Position numbers and translations under genes: made by a program. 64,000 bases of DNA from Mytilinidion resinicola. Its lineage: Eukaryota > Ascomycota > Dothideomycetes > Mytilinidiales > Mytilinidiaceae. The notes under the pieces are model-generated. The model had not been told where the DNA came from. It saw only the letters and a program-made list of their open reading frames with translations, and searched no databases. Shown in pieces: positions 43,414-54,203 of this stretch (its first letter is position 1; every line of letters starts with the position of its first letter). The stretch is from positions 352,454-416,453 of the forward strand of contig NW_022985461.1 of NCBI RefSeq assembly GCF_010093595.1, read 5' to 3'.

Positions 43414-44409
43414 CTACTCTCCCTTGAACAGCTCTTCAGAGAGATCCGCAAGGAACCTGTTCGCCTGAGCCTTCCCACGCTTATCCTGGATGATCTTCTT
43501 CCTCTCCTCGACCTGTTTCTTCCGCTCTTCCTTCCTCTTCTCCCTCTCCCTTCGACTTCGTTCCGTGTCCTCCCGTTCCTTTTCCAGAGCAGCCATCTCC
43601 TTCTTCCTCGTCGCCTCATCCGCTGAAAATTGGAAGAAACCCACACCCTTCGTCCTAATCTCCTTCCGGCTGTCAAAGTGCTCCGCTGGCGGCGGCGTCA
43701 ACTCTTTATCCCTCTTCGCTGCCAGTGAAGCCATCTGCTGCGCAATCGTCTCATCCGGATTGAATGCCGCAGTTTGAATCGTATCCCCGTATATGATGTT
43801 CGCTGGTGCCATCGGCCTCGCTGTAAACCTGTCCGGCGTGTCCGCCTCCAACATCTGCTTGCGTCTCTCATTGATTATCATCTGAGTCCGCGTACCACGT
43901 CGTGTGCGGCCGAACTCGTCGGTGTATTCTACGAGTTCCTCGTCTTCGCTGTCGGCCCCATCGTCAGAGGATGTGTCCTTGTCCACCTCGCCCCTCTCCC
44001 CTGCCTCTACAATCTTCGTGTCGAAGTCCACGAGATGGTTGTCTTCTAGGTCCTCGATATCCCCGCGCTTCAAGGCCGCGTAGATTCGGGCTTTCTCTTC
44101 CATCTTCCTCTTCGAGCGGTGCCATGTTGAGTCATCAAGTGGGGCGCTGGAAGTGCTATGTTTCTGTTCGAAGTCGGCATCGTCGAGGTCCTTCAGCGCG
44201 CGCTTGTTCACGCCCTTGTTGTGTGTTGAAAAGATGTCGGCTTTCTTGGGTCGTGGACGGCCAGCGCCTGGCTTGGTTGAGGTATTTGAGGTGGCGATCA
44301 GCGTGGAGAGCTGTGACGTAAAGGCGAGGGAGCTCGACGAGGATATTTCTTTTGCAGTGGCCCTGCCCTTTGGCCGGACGCCGTAGAGCGAGGAGTCCTT
44401 GCTCGTCAT
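43414..44409 (-). CDS. CCDC174-like coiled-coil protein
   Basis: Single exon, 331 residues, start MTSKDSSLYGVRPKGR. Signature segments: KADIFSTHNKGVNKRALKDL, then TWHRSKRKMEEKARIYAALK with RGDIEDLEDNHLVDFD, EEELVEYTDEFGRTRRGTR-like (here DEELVEYTDEFGRTRRGTR), and a terminal charged coiled coil (KEREDTERSRREREKRKEER and on). The DEFGR-R-G block and the following long charged helix are characteristic of CCDC174 proteins, nuclear factors linked to spliceosome and exon-junction components in animals. Fungal role not established. It is divergent from homoserine dehydrogenase across 304 bp. Confidence 0.78.
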   Translation of the reverse strand: MTSKDSSLYGVRPKGRATAKEISSSSSLAFTSQLSTLIATSNTSTKPGAGRPRPKKADIFSTHNKGVNKRALKDLDDADFEQKHSTSSAPLDDSTWHRSKRKMEEKARIYAALKRGDIEDLEDNHLVDFDTKIVEAGERGEVDKDTSSDDGADSEDEELVEYTDEFGRTRRGTRTQMIINERRKQMLEADTPDRFTARPMAPANIIYGDTIQTAAFNPDETIAQQMASLAAKRDKELTPPPAEHFDSRKEIRTKGVGFFQFSADEATRKKEMAALEKEREDTERSRREREKRKEERKKQVEERKKIIQDKRGKAQANRFLADLSEELFKGE

Positions 44410-44713
44410 CGTGGGGTCCTAGATAAGGGCGTGATGTGGGTTGGTGTTGTTTGAGGTCGGCCGGCGACGACCAGTGGTTGCCCGAAGCTCGAGGTGCGGG
44501 ATTTGGGGGATTTGTTGCGGAGCCTTTCTTTTCCACCTCCGAGGACGGCGTAGCGGGGTTTGAAAAAGGTCACCCCACACCGAAAATAAAACACCATCAC
44601 AGCCATCTAAGCTTTCTACTTTGCTGTGTACGTCATCTGCGTGTGTAGATCATTCAATAGAGAAGTATTAAAGGCAATTGAGGCCTGACTTTTCACTTGT
44701 CAACAACTTCACC
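44410..44713. promoter_or_regulatory. Divergent promoter, CCDC174-like / homoserine dehydrogenase
   Basis: 304 bp between the two start codons must hold both promoters; specific factor sites were not resolved. Confidence 0.55.
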
Positions 44714-45953
44714 ATGTTTCACCCAAAACAAGTATTTATTGCAGTCATAGGTAAAGCCCCTTTCTTCAGTATCACCATGTCCCTAGTTCTTATATAGCTA
44801 CATGCTCTCACCTGCTGCGATTTCTGTATTTCAAATCAACCTCAAACATCTGACAACCTCATTCACAGGCACGGGCGGCGTCGGCCGAACCTTCCTCTCC
44901 CAACTCCACTTCCTGGGGTCCAAGCTCTGCCAGGACGCCTCTTCGCCGATATACCTCTCCACTATAGTTCTCTCTACAAGCAAAAAGTTCATCTCCAGCA
45001 CCGATTATCACCCCATTCACCTCGACAGCTGGGAGAAGGACCTCGCTGCTTCCACCACCACGCCTCCCTCATTCTCCGATCTTGCCGAGTACCTCTCTAA
45101 AGCACCAAACAAGGTGGTGTTGGTAGACAACACAAGCAATGAGACCCTCGCAGAGGCCTACCCGCTGTTCTTGAAGAAGGGCATCAACATCGTGACGCCG
45201 AACAAGAAGGCGTTCTCGGGTAGCTACGAGCTATGGCAAAACATCTTCGGGGCCGCAGCTAATGGCAGCGGGATCGGCGGGTACGTGTTCCACGAGAGCA
45301 GCGTTGGAGCCGGACTGCCCGTCATCTCCACACTTAAAGAGCTTGTTGAGACGGGCGACGAGGTGTACAGGATCGAGGGCGTGTTCTCGGGCACTATGAG
45401 CTTCCTGTTCAACAGCTTCATGCCTGTCGGTGGCGGAGGTAGCTCCTTCTCGGCCGAGGTCAAGAAGGCGAAGGAATTGGGGTACACTGAGCCGGACCCA
45501 AGAGATGACTTGAATGGGCAGGATGTTGCGCGAAAGTTGACCATCCTGGCGAGGTTGGTCGGACTGCCAGTGGAGAGTTCTACCTCATTCCCTGTCCAGA
45601 GCCTGATCCCGTCAGAGCTTGAAGGCTGCAAGAGCGGCGACGAGTTCTTGCAGCGCCTCGGCGAATTCGATGGCAAAATGGAAGAGCTGAAAAAGGGGGC
45701 TGCGTCCGAAGGCAAGGTCGTGAGGTTTGTAGGAAGCGTCGATGTCGCGAAGAACAAGGTTAAGGTCGGGCTAGAGAATTTCGATCCTTCCCATCCTATT
45801 GCGGCACTGAAGGGAAGCGACAACATCATCAGCTTCTATACGAAGCGCTATGGCGACAACCCCTTAATCATTCAAGGGGCTGGTGCAGGCGGCGAAGTTA
45901 CGGCTATGGGTGTCACGGCGGATCTCATCAAAGTCTTGCGCTTACTTCGATAG
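44714..45953 (+). CDS. hom6: Homoserine dehydrogenase
   Basis: Exons 44714-44750 and 44869-45953 (118-nt intron GTAAAG...CACAG) give 373 residues, a normal length for the fungal enzyme. The 12-residue first exon starts MFHPKQVFIAVI and leads into the NAD(P)-binding loop GTGGVGRTF across the intron. Later landmarks: LVDNTSNE, INIVTPNKKAFSG, YRIEGVFSGTMSFLFN, the catalytic/substrate loop YTEPDPRDDLNGQDVARKL, and IIQGAGAGGEVTAMGV near the C-terminus. It reduces aspartate 4-semialdehyde to homoserine, the branch to threonine and methionine, in the cytosol. The Asp and Lys of the PDPRDDLNGQDVARK block are the usual catalytic pair. No fused aspartokinase domain. Confidence 0.95.
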
Positions 45954-46566
45954 GAGGAGCGTAAGAAACTCAATTCATGAAGGTTACGGCATCCAATTCA
46001 TGATTGCTTCATGAAGGTTTCTACTTAGACAGGTAGATAAAATAAATGAGCAAGGAGCTCATAACTGGCTTGTTAAGAAATCCATGATATTGCCTGCAAG
46101 CCACTGTTAGAAGTGCTTCAATGTCTTTTCGAGATCTGAATGAACTCGAAGTTAACTTTCTGGGCTACCTCATACCGCGTGGTCTACGAGCATCTGAAAC
46201 AGATAGCTTTCAGATTAGTATTTGACGATGTAATAATGACTGTAGATGGTATCACGTGACGCATCATTTCCTACCTACTCGGTCCACTTTGAGGCTTTTA
46301 CAAGTGCTAGTAACTAGCAAGTCATTATAGTTAGGAATGCAGAAGTCTTAGAAGTGTCACGACGGTATTAGCTGTTTCGAAAGAGAGCACTTTTCAGATT
46401 GAACCCAGAAATCTAAACCAGAATCGCAGGCTCATGCCCCGAACACCCCCATCTTACAATCATTGCAAAGCATCGACACCACACGAAGACCCCGAAGTAT
46501 ATCTTGCTCTGTCCTAGTCTCCTAGTTTCCTAGTCTCTTAGGCATCCTCCCTTACCCTCACGTCCC
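45954..46566. other. Intergenic region between convergent genes
   Basis: 613 bp, AT-rich, no gene seen. The repeated AATTCATGA-type words near 45970-46005 are short. Confidence 0.45.
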
Positions 46567-47173
46567 CTAGGTCGCCTCCTCACTCCCAACCGGCACGATC
46601 TTGCCCACCACCAGATACTTCTCCGAGAACCGCTCCTCCCACCCCTGCAGCGCCTCCATCTCCTCATCCCCAAGATCATCAAGCTTATCCAACGGGCCCT
46701 CCAAGTCCTTCGTCAGCATCTCCTCATCGAAGCTGCCGCACGCAAGACCTCGGCTAGCATCCCGGCCGGCGAAATTGGCATAGGGCCCGCCGGGGCCGTA
46801 GAAGTTGCGGCCGGACGTGACGTCGAAGACGCGGCCACGCACGGCGAAGTAGATGGGCATGCCGTTGAGGCCGTTGTAAGGGAGGAGCGTCGGCGGGGTA
46901 AAGGTCCGGAAGACTGTTGGCGGGGGGGCCCGGGGGAGGGTTTGGGGCGCGGCGGGCTTCAGGCGCATGTAGATGAGGAAGATGAAGAGGGAGAGGAGGA
47001 CGATGTTGATGGGGGTTAGGGCGGAGGTTCTGAGGGGCTTGTTAGGTGAGGTTTTTGGGGGAGGAGGGTGGCGGGGGTGCTTACGCTTCTGCTGCCGGAG
47101 GCGGGGTGGATGCTGTGGCTATCAGAGTTAGTTATGATCCCTGTGTATGGTGGTTTGACTTACTGTCTGCCAT
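46567..47173 (-). CDS. dap1: Dap1-like membrane-associated progesterone-receptor/cytochrome b5 fold protein
   Basis: Exons 47173-47164, 47118-47085 and 47029-46567 give 168 residues. The first two exons are tiny (10 and 34 nt), with introns of 45 and 55 nt. The acceptor CCCCTCAG|AACC is required by frame. Residues ~20-36 are a transmembrane segment (INIVLLSLFIFLIYM). The MAPR/cytochrome-b5-like domain follows: FTPPTLLPYNGLNGMPIYFA, VRGRVFDVTSGRNFYGPGGP then YANFAGRDASRGLACGSF. Tyr residues of the YGPGGPY region and the Y of LPYNG are the usual haem-axial candidates in MAPR proteins. Dap1 carries haem and activates the P450 Erg11 in sterol synthesis at the ER. A C-terminal acidic/helical tail (LDDLGDEEMEALQGWEERF) is typical. 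Confidence 0.88.
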
Positions 47174-48653
47174 CTTGGTATAGCTCTTCGAACAGCTTGG
47201 GGTGGGAGTGTTCAAGTGTTGTCGTGGATTCCGGAAGCTCTGAAGTTGAAGCCGGCGGGGTTGCTCCGCATAAAAATGACGAACCCCCCTCCAAAACAAC
47301 ACCCTGCATTTTCCCAAGCCCGTCAATACCTAGGTAGAACACAACTAACCGGATCGGATCGGAAGCTCAGCATTGTCCGAATCATACCCACTTCACTCCT
47401 TCGCCTTTGCACGGACACTCAGAGGATACCAAGAGGCGCCCGTGATTCTATCGTAACTTCAGCGTCCCGTATTCTATATCCGGTCTTTGGTCGGGCGCAA
47501 CTTGATATTCAACGGCAGCATCGCTTCATCGAGTCCAGACGCACTAACGAAATGTTATAATCCAGCCCCAGCGCGCAGGACTGTCCAATTTGCGGCTCTT
47601 CCATAAGCTTGAATCTGCGTCAACCAACGCGGTACGCGCCTTGAATCTTTCTGAAACACCCGCCCTGTGCTTGAAACCGTGCAGCAAACAGCAATCATCG
47701 CAGCCTCCCGGCCGCTTTAATTGGATACGCTGTTGATCTGTCTTCGGCTCCCTTTATCCAACAGCTCCTGGAGGAAATATTCCACCTTCTTTGATCGAAC
47801 CGTTCCGCGCGCCAGGGAGTACCTCTGACCTACAGCTGGGCTGCCGGGAGCACAGGAAGACACGAGCAACGCTCCACTGCTGCGCCTCAAAATAAATACG
47901 TCCAGCGCGTCTTCCCGTCAGACGCCGCTCATCCTTCACCGGCGTGCGTGCTTCGTGTCTTTTCCTTCTCACACTCCTTTCTCTTCCGAACACCGTCGCC
48001 GGCGCAACATCGACTTCTATTCTTCAGCGCAAAGTTACCTGCCCAGGCGGCTTTTTGGAGGCCACTTTGCTGCATACGGTAAGCATACTTTTACTTCTAT
48101 CAAGTTCAGTCTTTGGCGCGTTTTGCGTCGAATTCCAGGCTTCCGTCGATCACTCAGGATCAGTTTCAACACCCCTCCGGACGCTCCACGAAGGTCAACA
48201 GTCCACTTAGATACTTGGGCGCGTCTCCAAAGATGTTCCTACTGTTTAGTGGGGTGATGCTACGTATCACACCTGGAGGGCACTTCAGCTGCTCCCATGG
48301 AGCTTGGCACTTCTAGTCCTGCATCTACCATCATTTCCCAAATCAAAATCTACGTGTCTCGTATGTCACATGTATTGGTCCCTTATGTCCATCCGTTATA
48401 CGCCAGTTGGATTTCAGCCCCATGGAGCGATCCGCACTAGTATGGCATATGCCCAGTGCACAGCCTCCAGCTGACCTTTTCGGGAATATCGCCGATGAAT
48501 GCCTGCTCTTTACTTCCCTTATGCGTTTCATATTTAAGCCTTCTATCTTTCGGATGTCTCTATCTTGTTCCTGACATTTTGTTCTTCATCGAAGCTTTGT
48601 ACTAATATCAATTCCTTTCCAGATTCATCCATACCGGAGTGCACACCGTCATC
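47174..48653. other. Intergenic region with long leader of the next gene
   Basis: 1.48 kb. The part nearest 48654 looks like a spliced 5' leader (see next entry). The left part includes the dap1 promoter. No protein gene is supported. Confidence 0.45.
48079..48622 (+). other. Probable 5'-leader intron
   Basis: A consensus donor (ACG|GTAAGC) at 48079 and a pyrimidine-rich acceptor (TTTCCAG) ending at 48622 lie upstream of the ATG at 48654. No upstream coding frame connects them, so this would be an untranslated intron of ~540 nt. Confidence 0.4.
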
Positions 48654-50583
48654 ATGTGGAAAAGATTACAAGGCCATGTAAAGGAGAAGCCAGGGAAGCA
48701 GATTGGCAACCCCGTCTTGATCGAAACCACCTACGACGAGAAGTCCCTGGACCGTTTCGCAAATGTCTCCGACCTCAACAGTCCGACTTCTCCGCAACAT
48801 CTACAACCTGGCTATGGGGGGGGCGACGTCGCCACACAACTCCCATCATTACCCTTGTAAGTTCAAAAGACTTGAGTAGCATAGATAGACTCTGACAAAT
48901 AATAGCCAAACCTTAGCGCCCAATAGCTCACGCAACAATCGGTATTCCAGTGCGCCTACAGCTTCATCCGTTTACTCACAGCCTTCACCGGAAATGAATT
49001 ACGACTGGTCCGAAAACAACCCGCCTGCCAAATATTCGGATGTCTCGCCACCTAGCTCTCCTGAAATGGGACCTGGACAGCAGCCTCGCGGATTGCCTGC
49101 GAGTCGAGACATCTCTCCAGTACGCGACGATGTAGTAAATCAGAAGACTCAGCCTCGAGGAAGCCACATTCCAGTTTTACGGAAAGCGACTACCGGTCGG
49201 GGAAAACAACCAATGTCCAATATTGGACGAGGCCGAACCGCGTCTGAAACCACGCACTGGGATGAATTAACAGGTGAACCAACATCAAGTCATGCTGGAA
49301 AGCCCGCGCAGGTCGTCCCAGGTCATTTCGCGTACGATCATCCGTCCGCCAACCCAAACATGGGCTATCGCGTATCGGTAACCGGCGGGGCTGGCAATTC
49401 TAAAAGGCAGAATACCTCGCGGTTCAACTCGAACCCCTTAAGTGTTGAGACAAAGCCACGGGAGGAGTGGCGAGGCGCAAGCGGGCGCACTGCGATAGTG
49501 CAACCGCTGGCGGACAAACGCACAAAACATCCTCTTACAATACCTCCTCGCGATCACCGAAAACCAAGTCCCGGCATAGCAGGTGAATCTGATCAGAGCA
49601 CTCCATCCTCGGCCGCGGAGACCGTACGGAGAATACCAATGGGGGCTGATACGTCGCAAGTCTCATCCGGAGGCGACCTGCATGACGACCCCATCAAACC
49701 GACCGTACCTCTCAAAGTCGGGAGAAATAGTCCCCCAAGAAGCGTCGCATCCCCAACTTCTCCAAATTACCAGAACACTTATCCGTATTCCAATCCGATA
49801 ACGCCAAATAATCGACCTCAAGATCAAGGCATCAACCCATACACACTAACCCCTTTAGCGGTAAAAGACCCTCCCTCAACGCAACAGTCATCCGGACCCC
49901 CAAAGTCAAAGATCCAGCGCAAATCCATCGACAGCAACTACTCCGCCCGCTTCAACCAGGACGAAAAAGTCCCCACCAGCCGCTTCAGCTGGACTACCTA
50001 CGCGACCAACACTACATACCAGAATAGTCCGCCTCCCTCTCCCCCACCCCCAATGCCGAAATCTTCCATCGCTACATCAACGCCCACACCCGCTCCCGCG
50101 GCATCTCCCATCCTCAATCGCCGCCGTCCCGTCGTTCCCTCCGCCTCCACCGTCTCGACCCCAACTCCCCGCAAACCCCTCCCACCTGGCACACCCACCC
50201 ACGCCGCTCGCGTCGTCTCGATGTCAAGCGCCTACACAGTCGACCGCAACTCGAAGGCCCTCCCCCTCCCGCCCCCCTCCCTCGAATCTCAAGACCACAT
50301 CTCCTCCCTCGAAGCACAACAAGACGACCTGCGCGTACGGCGGCAGAACGTCGCGCGGCTGATCGCGGATCTGAATGCGACACAACCCCAGAACCCGCTC
50401 ATGACGGATTACAGGAAGGTGCGGGAGGCGGACGTCCGGAAGGCGGAGTTTGTGAAGGAGCTAGATGAGATCAAGCAGGAGGAGCATGAGGTGGGGTTGA
50501 AGTTGCATCGGGCGTGGAAGAAGAGGGAGAGGGAGGATCCGGGGATGGAGAGTGCGTTTTGGATTCGGCGGGTGACGAGTTAG
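48654..50583 (+). CDS. Conserved fungal Pro/Ser-rich protein with C-terminal coiled coil
   Basis: Exons 48654-48856 and 48906-50583 (49-nt intron GTAAGT...AATAG) give 626 residues. The start is MWKRLQGHVKEKPGKQ; an in-frame GTG lies 15 bp upstream but ATG is preferred. Residues 70-530 are disordered, rich in Pro/Ser/Thr/Asn with SPP, SPTSP and PPPSPPPP tracts. The last ~100 residues form a candidate conserved module: ISSLEAQQDDLRVRRQNVAR, LIADLNATQ, YRKVREADVRKAEFVKELDE, then EEHEVGLKLHRAWKKRERED and ESAFWIRRVTS at the very end. That coiled coil probably mediates assembly. I do not know its function; the profile is that of a scaffold. Confidence 0.75.
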
Positions 50584-51125
50584 GTTGGCGGATTGGGTGA
50601 TGGTGGTTCTTTTCAATTGGGGAGGCTAGGGGGGATTTGGAGAGTTGGGAGGTGGCTACTTGTTTTGCTGGGAGCGAGGGAAGCGTGTTCTCCTAGTCCT
50701 TTTTTTATTTTGCATGGTGCTAGTAAAGGATTTCGGAGGCGAGGTTTTGTATGATAGTTGTTTTGGTTCTGGTGGTGGTTGGCGTGGTAGAGTTGGGACG
50801 TTGATATGCTTAATCCAATACCCAGATGAATTTTTCTATACTATTATTTCCTTCTGACTACGACTGACCTTGGGACATCTCCGGAGGCCTAGTTATATAG
50901 ATTCGAAATTTAACCGAAAGTGCTATAGGACGTCATAATTCGTAAGTGATCCATTTGTGGACGCTTATAAAGACTGTGTCCAGTCTAAGAAACCTAATCC
51001 AATCGAAATAAAAACGCCAGACTCGATCCGAAAATCCTCTTCGAAAGATCAACTTTGGAGACATACCTACTGAGGGATGTGTCTCAGCCATCCACTCCAC
51101 CTAATCACAGCTCAACCTCACCGGA
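50584..51125. other. Intergenic region between convergent genes
   Basis: 542 bp, no gene seen. Confidence 0.45.
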
Positions 51126-53385
51126 CTATTTCCACACAGGACTATTAGGAGCATAGTCGCTCTCTTCGTCCGTTGCCAAGAACTCCTCCTCGGGCTCCGT
51201 GACCGAATAGTAGTCGGAATCCCAATGAGGGTCCTCCTCCTCGCCGCCGTTCCCATCGGCATCATCCTTGTTGCCACCGTTCCCATCGGCATCGTCCTTA
51301 CCGTCGGTGTCCATTTCGTCATCACCCTCCTCGCCATCTTCCTCGTCCCACCCTTTTTCTTCTTCACTGTCATAGCCCCACGTTTCATCGTCAGCGAAAC
51401 AGAGTCGCATCTCGCCGTAACGCATTTCATAAACCAGTCCAATCGCGTCCCGCTCTACAAAGCCCATCGTCGCAACGGCGTTGCTCTTCCAGATCAGCGG
51501 ATCTAAATCGGATGCTTTAAGGCTGAAGCTATTGAAATGGGCCTTGTGCTCGTCTTCGAGGGTGACGAAGCCGGAGACTGACGCTACCAGCCTGGTCACC
51601 ACGCCGATTCTGTTGTTGGAGCCTAGACAGAGTGCCAGCGCTTCATGGAAGTACATATTGTAGTCGCAGTCCTCCTCGTGTCCGGTTAGGATCACGACGT
51701 CTCCGAGCTTTCGGATGAGGTCGTGGACGCTTAGCGTAAGGTGTTGAGGATCTGGGCGCTGAGGCCATAATGGAGGATCCACCGAACTTAGACCCTTGAT
51801 TATAGATCCAAGCGCTAGGGATTCGCAAGATCGGGAAGGAGGGTCCGCCGTGCAGCAATTTCCGGATAGGCGCTCAACGTACCAGTGGCATACGGTGATT
51901 ATCTCTTGGATGATGCCTGAGCGGATCCGGCTCACGTTGTCTAGAATGTGGTGGTTAGGAATGTTGAGAAGAAAAAAATCAGGGATGAGATCGTGAGACG
52001 GCAAGGGTGAAATGTGGAGGGTCTCTTACCTAAGATGATGCGGCATGCCTTTTGCAGTTTTACTTTGGTATTAAACTCTCCAGCGATCATGTCTTCAGCA
52101 TCTGGTCGAAATGTCATCGCCATGCTCCGGGTTACAGCTTCAAAAGTGTCTTGATAGCCGAGAACCCAGGCGAAGAGCAGCCATTTCAGGTATTTACCTG
52201 CATCGCTCACCGCAACTGGCATTCTTGGCCAGGCCCAATTGCGGAGAAACGGCCTCATCAATTCAACAGCGTCGTATTCGACGGAGAGAAAGGCAGCATC
52301 CCAGATCTTGTCGAGAGGAAGCCGTTCAGGAACATGGTGCGTGTTGCCATGCGCAATATGCAACAACAAAAGGATTAACTCCCAGGAATATCCTTCTCCG
52401 TTTAATACGGGCTTTATGGTAGCATGCTGCAGGAGGGATTCCCAGAACGGACTAATCTTGCGGAGACGAGACGAGGAGACGAGCACGCGCTTGTCCGCCT
52501 CCCAGGCCTTGTCGCGAATTATTAGTTCTTGATCGCCCGCCGAATCAAAGACAACAAGTATCGATTGTTGCTCTTGGTGTATTGCATGATCGCTGGCTGT
52601 GGGCTCGTCTCTGTGCTGGACATCGACATCCATCCGTTCGCCCAGAAGAGATGATTCCGGTTCCCTCTGATGGTTCTCTACAGGAGCTTGTGAGGGTGGT
52701 TCCACAGACAATATCGCTGAGTTCCACTGTGCTAGTAGGTCCGCCATACGTTGCTTGAAGTTGAACTCTTCCTCCTTAGGGATAGAGTTCAACTTGAGGA
52801 TAGCCTTTAGAACCTTGTGGATTTTTGTCGCCTTTAAAATTTCAGCTTCAAGGCTCTTGCGACTCTCTAGGTGTTTGAGATATTCAGACATAGAAGCCAT
52901 CTCCTCTTCTTTCAGCCCATCACGACTGATAAAGCCCTTCTGCAATCGATGTCGAAGGTAGAGTACTGCAAAATTTAGTATCGCGTTCCTTTATGCATAG
53001 CATGCGCGTAGGGATACGAACTCTCCTTCGTGCGTTTCTCTTCACGCTCTTTTGGCGTCATGGTGCTCTCATTGCTCTCGGTCGTAACCCTCGTCGGGTT
53101 TGAGGTGAAATCGATTGGGCCGCCATCGCCTGGGATGATTAGGTTGGAAACCTCAGTTTCAATAGCAGCCGAGTTGTTGGGATGGGCCTCTGATTCGACT
53201 GGCTTAGCGTTCTCGTTGAAGACCGTCGGGCTGGTCTGGTGTTCAATCACCTCAAAGCTCTCGCTCGACATTGACCTCTCGCGTTTCACACGATCAGGCA
53301 GCCCAACCGTCTCGCTAGACGCTGATCCAGTTCTCTTGCGTTTTCCAGGGCTGAAGGGCTCATTGTTCCCCTCCATGACCTCCAT
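51126..53385 (-). CDS. BTB/POZ-like fungal protein with acidic tail
   Basis: Exons 53385-53022, 52965-52030 and 51940-51126 give 704 residues from the ATG at 53385 (MEVMEGNNEPFSPG). Introns: GTTCGT...TGCAG (56 nt) and GTAAGA...TCTAG (89 nt). Residues 1-120 are disordered with a KRKRTGS-type basic cluster. A helical segment is followed by a probable BTB/POZ fold at residues ~245-420: SILVVFDSAGDQELIIRDKA, RVLVSSSRLRKISPFWESLL, then WELILLLLHIAHGNTHHVP and LLFAWVLGYQDTFEAVT. The C-terminus is acidic with an internal repeat DDADGNGG twice and DSDYYSV. Such BTB-like proteins are an expanded, poorly characterised fungal family. Upstream of it lies a copy of a repeat shared with the subtilase gene upstream region. 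Confidence 0.7.
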
Positions 53386-53580
53386 GTTTGCTTGTATAGT
53401 CAACGTCGAGAGAGTTGGTTGCGAACTCTCAGCAGCTGTGCCGAGTTGATCTTGATTAAGTAGAATGAAGGATGTAGTCAAAGGGTTGCGTAGGTCCTAT
53501 ATCTCGAATGCGTCCCGCAAGAGGAGGTTGATGCCTAGAGTGCCATTAGAATACTACAGCCTTGGCAAGTCAAGGGTGCT
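53386..53580. other. Leader region of BTB-like gene
   Basis: 195 bp. On the minus strand a donor (CCCAC|GTAAGC at about 53580) and an acceptor (CTCTAG at about 53532) suggest a short 5'-leader intron joining the upstream repeat to this gene. Confidence 0.35.
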
Positions 53581-53813
53581 TACGTGGGATAGAATAGAGT
53601 CTCTGATGATAGTGGCCGTTGGAATATGAAAGGGATTGTATTAAGTACTCATGCTTATCTCTAATGTGTTTGAGATGAGGTAGAAGGCTAGCGAAGATGC
53701 CCTGGATGAGGTGAAGAGGTGCAGCCTTGCGAGGTGGGGCCGCTATCTCGACGCGAGACGCGGCCGGTCCACGCTTCACGTGATCTTCTAACCTTATTGA
53801 GATGGTAAGATCT
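53581..53813 (-). repeat. Dispersed repeat copy A, upstream of BTB-like gene
   Basis: Aligns along its length with 60188-60389, same orientation. Shared blocks include TACGTGGGATAGA, GTGAAGAGGTGCAGCCT, GCTATCTCGACGC, CGCTTCACGTGA and AAGATCT. Gaps and mostly transition differences separate the two. Possible shared promoter module containing CACGTG. Confidence 0.75.
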
Positions 53814-54203
53814 TCTTTGACAAAATATGGTTAAATACTTGTATCCAAAGCTGTTCAGAATATAGTCTATACCTCCAGAATAGAGTTCCCACTCACGCGC
53901 CGTCCACCCCCAACTCTAGATCATGCAAAACAATAGTAAAGGCAAACAAAACACACCCCTCGCATCCGCCGAATGTCCTCGTCATGTATGATGTTGAACT
54001 TAAGAGTCATGAATTTTGAGTCTATTATAAAAGGTTGGGGAACTTAGGGCTCTAAATAGGGATTGGTCGAAAACATGGTATAATGAGAAATGGAATGATG
54101 TTTGAAAACTTCCTTCTGTGCGTCGCGTTGAATGTCATGAGAATCTTGCTTTACACCTGGTCTCCAAATCGGACCTCGGCCACATCTCTGAAATTAGAGA
54201 GGT
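53814..54203. other. Intergenic region
   Basis: 390 bp containing the 3' flank of the subtilase gene; no gene seen. Confidence 0.45.
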
